A model generated the notes under the pieces. That model was not told the origin of the DNA. It saw only the letters and a list, made by a program, of their open reading frames with translations, and did no database searches. From assembly GCA_030710605.1 (NCBI GenBank), contig CP092877.1, forward strand, positions 40,346,406 through 40,410,405: a stretch of 64,000 nt of DNA. Reading direction: 5' to 3'. Origin of the DNA: Cordylochernes scorpioides (Eukaryota > Arthropoda > Arachnida > Pseudoscorpiones > Chernetidae). Of this stretch, positions 11,061 to 20,856 are shown in pieces. The translations under genes were made by a program, and so were the position numbers. The number at the start of each line of letters is the position of its first letter. Position 1 is the stretch's first letter.

Positions 11061-12424
11061 CACTGCGTGACATTGAAAATGGAACACAAGAAATAGTGGC
11101 CAGAAAATTATGCAAATTTCAGGGTAGACGCGCATAGCCGAGTTATGCAAATGATGTAAAATGCGCAGCTCTCGTGCGCACATGGAGTAAGATATAAGGG
11201 AAGGAACTTGCAGAAAGGACAGTATTCGTGTCGTTATTTCTTCAAGGAAAATCATTGTAGAAATTTTGTTCTTGTGTCAAAAGACACGTGTAATAACAGA
11301 GAATGCCAGGTCATCGTAAACGGAGGCAGTTCAAGCAGACAGACGCTTTTACGAGGGGCATGGTGATCGGACTGAAAAGGGCAGGTTGGTCCATACGTCA
11401 AATCGCAGCTGATACACACCTTGGTGCGTCAACGGTGCACCGACTGTGGAGAAGATGGTTGGAACAAGGAAATGTGGCAATTTATAGGAATGTCTGTGCA
11501 ACCAGAGTGACGTCAGCACGTGTGGATCGGCGTATCCTTCGACAAGCAGAGGCGGCCCCACAAGCCACTTGTACCGCCATCCTGCAACATGTGCAAGACA
11601 CCCTAGATCATTCCATCTCGACCAGAACCATTTCCTGTCGATTGGTTGCTAATGGCTTGCACTCATGCCGTCCGCTAAGAAGACTGCCATTGACCCCACC
11701 GAATAGGCGCCAACGTTTGGAATGGTGCCGGGCTAGATCGACGTGGATGACGGAATGGCACAGGGTCGTGTTCTCAGATGAGTCGCGTTTCTGCTTGTCC
11801 AGTGATAGTCGCCATGTACGCGTGTGGCGTCGACGTGGAATCATGGTTTGGGGCGCAATCGCGTATGATTTCAGGTCACCTTTACTACGTATTCAGGGCA
11901 CTATGACGGCCCAACGATACGTTGATGATGTGCTGCGACCGGTGACACTCCCCTACCTTCAGGGGGTACCCAATGCCCTTTATCAGCAGGATAACGCCCG
12001 ACCGCACACTGCTCGCATTAGCCAACAAGCTCTGCAAGATGTACAGATGCTTCCCTGGCCACCGTACTCCCCTGATCTCTCACCAATCGAGCACGTGTGG
12101 GACATCATTGGACGCCGTTTGAATGCCTTGCCACAGCCGCGTTCAGAAGACGAACTGTGGAAAATGGTTGAGAGGGAATGGAGAGCCATCCCTCAGGACG
12201 CCATCCGTACTCTGATTGACTCTCTACCTAGACGTGTTGCTGCGTGCATCGCCGTCCGCGGTGGTCCTACTTGCTTCTAAGCCGACGCCGTTCTCGCGCT
12301 GTATTATGACTATCATTTTGAAATAAAGATCACTTATTGTTCGTTCCTGTCTCTCTCTGTCTGCCGAGTTTCATCACTTTCTGGCCACTATTTCTTGGTG
12401 TTCCATTTTCAATGTCACGCAGTG
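11061..12424 (+). mobile_element. Tc1-like DNA transposon with complete TIRs
   Basis: Terminal inverted repeats of about 46 bp start CACTGCGTGACATTGAAAAT and differ by a single one-base indel between the ends. TA dinucleotides flank the element at 11059-11060 and 12425-12426, the expected target duplication. One transposase ORF lies inside on plus. The element sits in the Gypsy 3' region between the tandem repeat and the polypurine tract. Confidence 0.95.
11303..12280 (+). CDS. Tc1-family transposase, open but probably internally shortened
   Basis: The 325-residue ORF is uninterrupted from ATG to TAA. The N-terminus is a paired-like helix-turn-helix (residues 1-110, with WSIRQIAADTHLGASTVHRLW). 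The DDE core shows VVFSDESRF (first Asp), YQQDNARPHTA (second Asp) and SPIEHVWD (Glu). There are 32 residues between the second Asp and the Glu, against 34 in classical Tc1. Between RVWRRRG and IMVWGAI the roughly 20-residue loop usual in the family is missing, in frame, which also explains the length below about 340. The near-identical TIRs argue for recent movement. The missing loop argues this copy may need help in trans. Confidence 0.93.
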   Translation: MPGHRKRRQFKQTDAFTRGMVIGLKRAGWSIRQIAADTHLGASTVHRLWRRWLEQGNVAIYRNVCATRVTSARVDRRILRQAEAAPQATCTAILQHVQDTLDHSISTRTISCRLVANGLHSCRPLRRLPLTPPNRRQRLEWCRARSTWMTEWHRVVFSDESRFCLSSDSRHVRVWRRRGIMVWGAIAYDFRSPLLRIQGTMTAQRYVDDVLRPVTLPYLQGVPNALYQQDNARPHTARISQQALQDVQMLPWPPYSPDLSPIEHVWDIIGRRLNALPQPRSEDELWKMVEREWRAIPQDAIRTLIDSLPRRVAACIAVRGGPTCF

Positions 12425-12570
12425 TATCATCAACACCATTCTCTGTTATCTCTTATATCACCAATGCTTGTATATAGCTTCTCAATAACCACAACTAATT
12501 TTCCCACAAAATTATTTTTTTCCCCTTTACAGAATTCACTCAGGCTACCCCTTCTTGAATTCTTCACATG

Positions 12571-13346
12571 TAGGGGGCGCATCTGTCATAATTTGTACTA
12601 ACTGGATGTAATCCCACCACAATATGTATGCAATGTATGATCTAAAGATTTTTAATAAAGACAAGGCTTAGCGAAATCTGGGAGAAAGGCCATCAAAGAG
12701 GAAACGGTCATTAGTAGGTTTTATTATCCAGAAACTCATAAAAATTGGGTTCAAGAACCTGTCCATTCCGGGGTCATGTTAGAACAAGACAAGGACAAAG
12801 GATTAACAAAGATCCAATCAAAGTCCAGGAGGATTAGCTAAGAGCCAATGAGAGACGACCACGAGTCGAAATTTATCCAATGAGAACATTGAATAGTTTA
12901 CATGTTAAATCTCGGACTCAATTTAGTTAGTTAGGAGTTCGGCACCATCGCAACAAGTTGGGACCTGGACAACAGCTGGACCTGTCAGAGCCAGGACCTC
13001 GCCACCATCTTCCTCATCACGCGGATAAGTCCAATGTTCACTATGTGACAGCCTAGCCTTAGTCAAGAACCCCATAGTCACCCCTTTCTCCCTTGACCGC
13101 TGGCCTTTTTCAATCCAACCCTGTGTCCTCGTTATTTTTCCCTGTGTGAATACCTTACTATCTCAGCAAACACGACTGCGCCCACAACAATTCATCAATC
13201 AATCCAATCAAACCACTCAATCAACCATCACCCAAAAGTCCCGCATATTACAGTGAGTCGACAGCATTCGACAGAGTTATGACAGTGAGTCGACAGGATT
13301 CGACAGTGAGTCGACAGGATTCGACAGAGAGTCGACACCATTCGAC
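12571..13346 (+). repeat. Polypurine tract and Gypsy-type LTR
   Basis: A purine-rich tract (TAGGGGGCGC, 12571-12580) is followed at 12584 by TGTCATAATTTG, a typical LTR start. The region contains AATAAAG (12653-12660) and a CTGTGTCCTCGTT box also present in the LTR at 62599. It ends in short repeats of GTCGACAGGATTC (13255-13346) like those near the other two LTR/leader copies in the window. I place the 3' end at the last ..TTCGACA (about 13346), but 13252 (..ATTACA) is also possible. It is probably the 3' LTR of the element whose pol is at 610-2802. Confidence 0.6.
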
Positions 13347-13766
13347 ATATATTTATTTCTTCAAGTCCAGTTTCAAAATTTTAAAAGCCCCCTTCTTTGG
13401 CTGAGGAATTTTTGCTTAACACTAAAGGTCTTTATAAAGGCTTAAGTATGTACATATGTACCATATGTAAATAACAGTGTTTTATTCATTTTATTTTATA
13501 TTTTTGTTTTCCTCTGATTTTCATACAAATCCGTGTATGAGAATAATTGTCCTATAATTATCCTCATATAGTGTCTCTTTTTTACTCCTGTAGAGAGCAA
13601 AAATGCTCGAAAGCTCGGCTAAATTAAAAAAAACGTACAAGAAACTCTTCATTTCACGATTTTGTATTTTTTACAATTTCCAGTAGAATCTCCATGAGTA
13701 CTCTCACGCTATAGTACACCTCTCTACAAAGGACAGTTTTCGATAAAGTACAATTTAAATTATAGA

Positions 13767-13963
13767 TCTACTTATATAATTGCCTTATTCTGTCTGTGTG
13801 AAGTTCACTGTGTGAAGTTCACGGATAGATTTTGGTCAGAATGGACCGGGCAGATGCCATGACCACTAGGCCACATGACCACAATTTATAATTGTAACAA
13901 TAGTATTTGAATCAAAACATTCAATCGGGTAAAACACGGGCGTTGCCCGGGTCATTCGGCTAG
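13767..13963 (+). mobile_element. Short Helitron (family B) with tRNA-like insert
   Basis: The 197-bp unit starts TCTACTTATATAATTGCC after an A. It ends with a hairpin (CGGGCGTTGCCCG), then GTCATTCGG and CTAG before a T, which are the 5'-TC and 3'-hairpin-CTRR hallmarks of Helitrons with A/T insertion. The middle, read on minus, contains GTGGCCTAGTGGTCATGGC, which resembles a tRNA 5' half with box A (tRNA-Arg-like). Other family members carry tRNA-Gly instead. Confidence 0.7.
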
Positions 13964-13976
13964 TTATAATAAAAGA

Positions 13977-14170
13977 GAATAAGATCTAATACAAATAATT
14001 TATTAGTGTGTGACGTTTCGGCAACAACATTGTCACCATCATCAGACAAAATAATTTTAAAAAAATAGGGGTTAATAATTTTTTAAATTCGTTTTTTTTG
14101 ATGATGGTGACCATGTTGTTACCGAAACGTCACACATAATAAATTATTTGGATTAGGTCTTATTTTCTTT
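13977..14170. mobile_element. Hairpin (foldback) element with GTGACGTTTCGG arms
   Basis: The arms TAAGATCTAATAC ... GTGTGACGTTTCGGCAACAAC and their inverted counterpart GTTGTTACCGAAACGTCACAC ... TAGGTCTTA face each other across about 70 bp. A shorter relative lies at 52060-52160. It has no coding capacity and looks like a MITE. Confidence 0.75.
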
Positions 14171-14642
14171 TATTAAAAAGGACAGTTTTCATTTGCAAAA
14201 TTACCATTTTTTATTATTTAACAACTCTCTGGTAAGAGGACACCTCTCCCTAAAGGACACTCTGGCTCTGTAATTAGGTGTCCTTTACAGGTAGGTTCTA
14301 CTGTACTAATTGTCTTAATTAGGTATACCTGTAGAGATATATATAATCTGGATTATTATTAAATATGAACAATTATTATTTTTTTTTTACCTTGCAAATC
14401 TTGTGGCAGATCAAATTGTAAAAGACCATATAATTAATAAAGACTTTTATGTATGAATATTCTTTTATAATATTATTTTTATGCTATTAGTAGAGAGAGT
14501 ATAACGTTTTTGTATATAAAATCAATTCCCTTCTCTTAATCACTTTTTCTTTTAAATCTCCAAAGAGAAGTCTGTGTAAGACTAACATGTCGTGATGAAT
14601 ATTTTGTTTAAATAACATTTAATTTTGCCTTCTGTGTTTCAG

Positions 14643-15582
14643 ATGTGCAACCAGGAGTGCATCTTCAAAACTGTGCAAACCCAATGCGAATGTTTTCCTA
14701 TGGGAGTTATGTATCCTTCAGATTTGAGATTTTGTGAGAAACGTGAGTACAGAAAGAGACGTTTTTAGTTCCACCTTCAAATTAACTCTATTATAAAAGT
14801 TCATCAAAAGTAAAACACCTAACATTTAATAGTTAACATAAATTACTGTTCAGAGAGAAAAGGGGTTACAAATATCTAGACTATAATATCCTGGGGGGAT
14901 TGTTTGTTCGGTGATTTTTCAGGTATATCGATTTTTTCAAAGGTTTTTGGAACTGATATTAAATGTTTCTATTTTAGAGTCTCTATGTTTTTCCTATTTT
15001 TCAAGTATTGTAGGCTTTTAAATCGTGTAATAGGGTTATTTCTGAAGAGGTACGTTGATCTAACATACACTCGGGTCAAAGTCCCACATAGTCGTCGGTT
15101 ATGTTAACTGTTGGCAAGAAGAACTAGGCTTACTATTGAAGCAATTACAAAACTGACACGAGGGGACCCTGTTTCCATTAGAACATCAATATATATAAAT
15201 TTTTGTAACTAACATATATGAAAAATAATACAAAAGTTAAATTTTACTGGGATCAGGTGGATAAATCAAGAAAAGTACATCTAAAACTTTTAGTTGCATG
15301 ATCAGATGCCTTTTTCGTATATTAGTATGTGTGTGTAAAAAATGGTCAGGTATTGATAATAAAAACAAAAAGGGAAGGGGTACTATCAGCCGGGCCAGCT
15401 GAGCCGAGTTTTTTAGTGCTCCCCCTTCTTTTTCATCCGGGCTTGAGTTCAGCAAAATCGGAGACATATGCTCATAATTGTCTTTAGTGAATACTAATGT
15501 TGTCCTTGTGTTCAGGTGACATTGATTGCCTTCAAGAAACCAATGTCGAACATTGCTATCTGAATTGCAAGCAGGATTGTCT
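14643..15582 (+). CDS. DEG/ENaC (amiloride-sensitive) channel, two internal exons
   Basis: Exon A (14643-14742) follows a TTTCAG acceptor and ends at GTGAGT. It encodes CNQECIFKTVQTQCECFP followed by a CEK end. Exon B (15516-15582) follows TTCAG and ends at GTAAGT. It joins in phase 1 and adds DIDCLQETNVEHCYLNCKQ and a further Cys. The C-x(3)-C / C-x-C / C-x(9)-C-x(3)-C-x(3)-C spacing matches the cysteine-rich end of the extracellular domain of degenerin/ENaC cation channels, just before the second membrane helix. That helix and all upstream exons are not found nearby; upstream is Gypsy DNA. It could be a partial functional gene, a relic, or the missing 3' part of the minus-strand gene at 32564-33749. 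Confidence 0.75.
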
Positions 15583-17173
15583 GTAAGTTATTATCTTTAC
15601 TTCTCTATATTCTGTTTGATAAGATCAAAGTATATCTCTTTCTATACATATATGTCAATATTTATTTATATATTCCTATAAAAATCGATTCAGTAGAGAG
15701 TGTGAATGTTTTCTCGAAATTTATTTTAAAATCAAATATTCGTTAGGCAAGCATTAAGCTATTTTTTTGCAGGAGCATACTCAGACATCCCATATACCCT
15801 CACCAACCCTCTGCGTCAACTTATAATCTTAGTTCAACTTAATAGCTTTATGCTTTTTTTTAGTTATTTTTTCATTCAATGGGTTCTCAATTTTTTTTTT
15901 CTATAAGTAAATTACTTTTACGGCATTTCTAATTTTATATTGCATATTTTCTCAATTTCATCATTTATTCTTATGTATTTTTTTTTCATCATATTCTATA
16001 TCTTATTGAGACATCATAATTATATTATTGTCCTATTTTATACTCCTATATTTATAATAATTTTAACTAATTTGTGCCCAAATTATTTCTTTTGATTTTA
16101 TTATGTTTGTTAGTCATCATCAATGTTATTTCATTTCCCCCAGACAAACCTTCATCACCGGGGGCACATTCTATTGTATATTTTAAACTGTATAATAATG
16201 ACACTTTTAGTATATGTCACATATCTTCCAATTAGTTAGAGCCGATACCTTATAATATCCTACCCTTCTATTGAAATGTACACTATTTCTATTTACTACC
16301 ACCCCATATTTTGTATATAAACTATTTGTATTTTAACCCCCTATTTGTATTTAAAACTAAAAATGGTGACGTCAAAATAAAGATCCAAAGAGTGTTCGGT
16401 CAGCTGGTGGCAGGGACAGAGGGGAGGAAAAAGGCAACGCCAGCCCATGTGGGGTCCCGAGGGACATTTTTATAGACGACTCCTGTTAACAGGACAGGTT
16501 TTGGCAGGGGGTCAGCAGATGTTCTAGGGTGTGGCCATCGGCAGGTGGCTTCTGTCTCTGACACTCGCTCTCTCCATGTCTCGGGGATAAGCATCCAAGT
16601 TTGTGTCATGGCCTCTACCTCTTTCCCGTGGGCTGTCTCTGATCACTCTCGGTGCTAACATCTAGCTTCTGCTTCTTGTTGTCCGCGTGTGGGAAGAACA
16701 TCAACACTCGCCTCACGTACACGACTGCCAGCTTATCCATACGTCGGCAGGATCACATTTGCAACAATATTACATATACACACAAATATAAATAAGTATA
16801 GACTATATATATGTACATTTATAAATATTAAATCTATATTAATAAAATGCAAATTTATAAGTGGTGTTCGCTAAAAACTTTCGTTACAATGCATCAATTT
16901 CGACCAAATTTTCAACATTTATGTAAAACGAGATGGAGCAGGTTTTGCTTAACATCAAAATATTTTTCCTAACTTTAACATGCGTAACTTCGCTGTTATC
17001 GATTAAATACAAAAAAAAATCAACAGAGTTAATTTTTTTATATATAAATACAAAAAAAATTCAACAGAGTTAATTTTTCTACATACTAGCTAATAATCTC
17101 AATCTAAAAAAATATTCAAAACAAGCAATTTTAAGATAACACCATATGTAAAACAGTCGGCCAAGAACAACAA
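15583..17173. other. No gene seen; AT-rich with a GC-rich patch at 16385-16760
   Basis: I see no convincing exon continuing the channel gene (phase 2 needed) and no known repeat boundary. The patch 16385-16760 is much richer in G and C than its surroundings and has no coding signal I recognise. It may be an old LTR or 5' region of an element. Confidence 0.4.
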
Positions 17174-17248
17174 TCTATTACTTATATATTTGCCTTATTC
17201 TGTCTGTTTGTCTGTTTGTCTGAAGCTCACGGATGGGATTTTTCATAA

Positions 17249-17319
17249 CCATCGGTGGTTCAGTGGTAGAATGCTCGCCTGCCACGCGGGCGGCCCGGGT
17301 TCGATTCCCGGCCGATGCA
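17249..17319 (+). tRNA. tRNA-Gly(GCC)-like gene inside a Helitron
   Basis: The 71-nt cloverleaf has box A (GGTTCAGTGGTAGAATGCTC region), anticodon loop CTGCCAC with anticodon GCC, box B GGTTCGATTCC and 3' end CCGATGCA, followed at once by a T run as polymerase III terminator. The acceptor stem pairs six of seven positions; base 1 is C opposite C where glycine tRNAs have G. As it is one of at least three repeat-borne copies, it may be transcribed without being a charged tRNA. Confidence 0.75.
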
Positions 17320-17420
17320 TTTTTTTGACGTGACAACGTCTTAAATTAGGTTGCGGCTGGGAGTCACTTATGAAAAAGTGTAACGCCCGGTAACGTTACG
17401 ATGAGTCACCGAACGAGAGT

Positions 17421-17446
17421 GCTGCGCGCGCAGCTGCGCGCGCAGC
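17421..17446. repeat. Perfect 26-bp GC palindrome
   Basis: An uninterrupted self-complementary run of alternating GC around a central AGCT lies in otherwise AT-rich DNA, about 100 bp after the tRNA. It can form a cruciform or a strong RNA hairpin. Confidence 0.95.
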
Positions 17447-18099
17447 GCTAGAGAATTAGGCGCATTGAAATAGGCGCATGCTTGTCTCTGTCTTTGCCTT
17501 TCTCGAACGTTCTTGGCGTTGGAAAAAACAAGAAAGCGTCATAATACAAGTTCACAGTGTGGTTAAAATATCGTCAGCTGTGTCTGTAGTGAAAATGTGG
17601 AGTGCTTAGATTCGTCATTTACAACAACTACAACAATAAAGGTAAATAATTGTACACTGATATTTCATTATCGTAAACTATGATTGATTGATTAATTGTT
17701 AGATTGACACAAAAGTTGAGAAACTGAGTTTATAGGGTATGTCATACTATTGATAAATGTTGATAGTGTTAAGTAAATTATTAGTTTAAAATTAAATAAT
17801 TAATTAATTATTATTTTACAAATTTTAAATAGTTTCAAATTTATTTAGCAAAAATTTGAACCTTCGATCTGAATAAATGTTTTGATTTTCGAATTGATTC
17901 TTTAAAATTACAAATATTAAGAAAAAGTGGCAGATATAAGAAAACTTTATTTAAACTGTGTTGAGCAAGAATTTTAACATCTAATTTAAGTAAATGTTTT
18001 AATTTTCAACTTCATCATTTACAATTACAAATTTAATTTAATTTCAAATTTATTTAGCAAAATTTGAACCTTCGATCTGAATAAGTGTTTTGAATTTCA

Positions 18100-18640
18100 A
18101 ATACCAACGCGGCTGGTGGAGTGGCGATCTATCGTAAATTATCATCGACATCTACGGCGGAAGTGTTCCAAGTTGCGATTACAGACGTAACTCGTGTCAT
18201 TAAAACCAAGGGTGACATGTGCATGACTGAAGTTACTTGCTTCGCCGCTAATACTAGCTTCAAGTTTATACTCGGTGCTGTATATATTCATCCAGGAGCT
18301 AGTATGCAGGATATTGGAATGTTACTATGGCAAGGACTCGGTCCGTACATTCACAACAGCCAGTACGTGCCACCGTTCGTGCAAGTTGATTCTAGTATAC
18401 CGATTCTTCTGTGTGGTGATTTTAACAAAAACGTAAAGCCTGACAACTCGTTTCTTAATTTCATGAAAAATACGTATAATCTTGATTGCGTATCAAACGT
18501 TTCTAAGTCAACTACGTTAAAAGGAACAACTATCGACTTGACTTTCGCAAGACACATTACAGCAAACACTTCCTTTAATTTCATATTTCTCCTATCATCG
18601 TCCTATCCTCAACAAAATCACTCAAATAGGAATTAGTTAA
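18100..18640 (+). pseudogene. EEP endonuclease remnant of a Helentron/Helitron type element
   Basis: An open frame runs from about 18100 (AAGGVAIYRK; the first Met-like codon at 18121 is GTG) to 18636. It shows VYIHPGAS, the IPILLCGDFNKNVK motif (catalytic GDFN) and TIDLTFAR, as in endonuclease/exonuclease/phosphatase domains. Near 18585 the expected SYHRPIL motif (the catalytic His) appears only in another frame (YFSYHRPILNKI), so one base has been lost or gained there. The N-terminal third of the domain is missing. Such a domain fused to a Pif1 helicase is known from Helentrons; LINE endonuclease is the alternative. Confidence 0.7.
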
Positions 18641-19654
18641 GTTTAAGTTTACATGTACAATGTTTTAGTAAACAAAATATATTTCTATAGTTAAAATTTG
18701 TGCAATTCTTATTTTCATTCAATTCCTTGTTCCTATTGTGCAATTTAAATATATTCATATCAATAAATATTCTACCGTTGTCACGTAAAATCTTCGCCCG
18801 TAAAACCGACTTTACAGGCAACCATTGTTTTTTTTTTTTTTACAATTTTTAAAACTCATTTATATATTATACAAGAATGACATCCACGGCGCCAATTTAT
18901 AATTGTAACGAATAGTATTTGAATAAAAGCATTTAATCGGGTAAAACCGGGCGTTGCCCGGGTCATTCGTATATAATAATTGTATGAACGAATGCAAGAC
19001 AAAATCACCGCGAATGTTTCTTTTTTTTTAAGGCAATTTCTTTTTAAAGCAATTATCGTTATTTATCGTTAATTTTTGTTTCGATTTTATTGAAAAAAAA
19101 AACGATATGGTGCCTTTAAAAAATGATCTTTTATTACTATGCAGTTTTCTATTTAGTCAATATACCTAAGTTCATGTTGCAAATGTAATTATCTCTATCG
19201 ATTTAGTAGGTGAAATGCAAAAAAAAAAACGACATGATGAAATCTTTATGAAAATTCACATTTTTTTTTTATATTTTCAAGACACACACAGTTTGGGGCG
19301 GGACGTTTCACAAGAGAGACATCCACGGCGCCAATTTAAAATTGTAACGAATAGTATTTTAATTAAAACATTTTAAAAACACACAGTTTGGAACGGGACG
19401 TTTCACAAGAGTGACATCCATGGCGCCATTTTATAATTGTAACGAATAGTATTTGAATTAAAACGTTTTTAAAATATATACGCACTCGGGTAAAACCCGG
19501 GCGTTGCCCGGGCCATTCGTCTAGTATAATATAAAAAGCAAACAATTAAGAATAAATGTAAGATAAAAAGCCCAAAATGAAGAGCAAATACTTATATATT
19601 TGCCTTATTCTGTCTGTTTGTCTGTTTGAAGCTCACGGATGGGATTTTTCATAA

Positions 19655-19725
19655 CCATCGGTGGTTCAGTGGTAGAATGCTCGCCTGCCACGCGGGCGGC
19701 CCGGGTTCGATTCCCGGCCGATGCA
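19655..19725 (+). tRNA. tRNA-Gly(GCC)-like gene, second Helitron copy
   Basis: The 71-nt sequence is identical to 17249-17319, including the C at base 1, and is followed by a long T run. It lies in a family B Helitron copy (from about 19588) whose 3' part continues at 20468 beyond an inserted Helitron. Confidence 0.75.
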
Positions 19726-19775
19726 TTTTTTTTTTTTTTTACAATTTTTAAAACTCATTTATATATATACAAGAA

Positions 19776-20467
19776 CTAGCGGACGTACCCGGCTTCGCCC
19801 GGGTTTTACCCGAGTAAAGGTTTGTTTAACGAATCTCTCGATAAAGTGAACATTTTTTCCCGGCCCCTTGAAAAATACTCAATAAGTTGAATAAAATCAA
19901 TATTAATTGGTTCCCTCGGTAATTGGAAGTTAAAGGAATAGTATCATGCCTTGGATTTGTATCATTATTCTTGTATGGATGTACCCGGCTTCCCGGGTTT
20001 TGCCCGAGTAAAGGTTTGTTTAACGAATCTCTCGATAAAGTGAACATTTTTTCCCGGTCCCTTGAAAAATACTCGATAAGTTGAAAAAATCAATATTAAT
20101 TGGTTCCCTCGGTAATTGGAAGTTAAAGGAATAGTATCTTGCCTTTGAATTGTATCATTATTCTTGTCTCAAATAAATTGCCGTGTCATCCTGAATTTTG
20201 TCTTTCCTAATTTTCTACATTACAAAATCATCGTATCATCATGATAATATTTAGAGTAGATTGTTGAATTATAACAGATAAATAGAATATTTATCTTGAT
20301 TATTTCTAGGCGAAAAGTTATTTCAAAAATTTTATTTGCTAGAAACCTTCCCAGTACTATACTAAATAACTTCCCAAAGTTTCATGGCGATCCAATGAGT
20401 GGTTTGGTCAGGCATAAAGGACAAACAAACAAACACACACACATACATTCATTTTTATATATATAGA
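19776..20467 (-). mobile_element. Helitron family A, nested in Helitron B
   Basis: On minus it begins TCTATATATATAAAAATGAA (5'-TC) and ends with a CCCGGGCGAAGCCGGG-type hairpin, TACGTCCG and CTAG. It splits the family B phrase CAAGAATGACATCC exactly between A (19775) and T (20468) with no target duplication; uninterrupted copies of that phrase are at 18873 and 42661. Inside, a truncated first 3' end (19776-19974) is followed by a second (from 19976), so it is a partial tandem. It has no coding capacity. Confidence 0.85.
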
Positions 20468-20856
20468 TGACATCCACGGCGCCAATTTATATTGTAACGA
20501 ATAGTATTTGAACAAAAGCATTTAGTCGGGTAAAACCCGGGCGTTGCCCGGGTCATTTGTATATAATAATTGTATAAACGAATGCAAGACAAAATCACCG
20601 CGAATGTTATTTTTTTAAGGCAATTTCTTTTTAAGGCAATTATCGTTATTTTCGTTAATTTTTGTTTCGATTTTATTGAAAAAAAACGATATGGTACCTT
20701 TAAAAAATGATCTTTATTACTATGCAGTTTTCTATTTAGCCAATATACCTAAGTTCATGTTGCAAATGTAATTATCTCTATCGATTTAGTAGGTGAAATG
20801 CAAAAAAAAAATCGACATGATATAATCTTTATGAAAATTCACATTTTTATTTTTTA

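Larger units (their letters stand above)
13681..14315. mobile_element. Pogo-like MITE interrupted by two other elements
   Basis: The outer parts (13681-13745 and 14177-14315) match the complete 175-bp MITE at 52240-52414. They share ends CAGTAGAA/TTCTACTG and the internal phrases AGGACAGTTTTC and AGGTGTCCTTTA. The middle is filled by a Helitron (13767-13963) and a hairpin element (13977-14170). Age order: the MITE first, then the insertions. Confidence 0.7.
17174..18970 (+). mobile_element. Long Helitron family B copy with tRNA-Gly and endonuclease remnant
   Basis: The left end TCTATTACTTATATATTTGCC after an A and the CTGTCTGTTTG microsatellite match the other family B copies. The right part (18830-18970) holds the family 3' segment (GACATCCACGGCGCC ... 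hairpin GGGCGTTGCCC). The copies at 19588 and 42540 have the tRNA joined directly to this 3' segment. They therefore look like internal deletion derivatives of this 1.8-kb copy, or this copy has an insert. The terminal CTAG is absent here (CGTATATAAT instead of CGTCTAGTATAAT). Confidence 0.6.
18830..20856. repeat. Tandem duplication of a Helitron-tail block
   Basis: The block 18830-19270 (Helitron B 3' segment plus about 290 bp containing ATGCAAGACAAAATCACCGC) recurs as 19735-19775 plus 20468-20856. The second copy is split by a Helitron insertion (19776-20467). Between them lie two truncated family B tails (19295-19377 and 19380-19524). The copies differ by scattered single bases and homopolymer lengths, so the duplication is not brand new. 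Confidence 0.8.

Noticed and set aside
15775-15840. Possible next exon of the plus-strand DEG/ENaC fragment after a TTTTGCAG acceptor
   Set aside because: In the required phase it lacks the expected membrane-proximal sequence and reads into a stop within about 20 codons.
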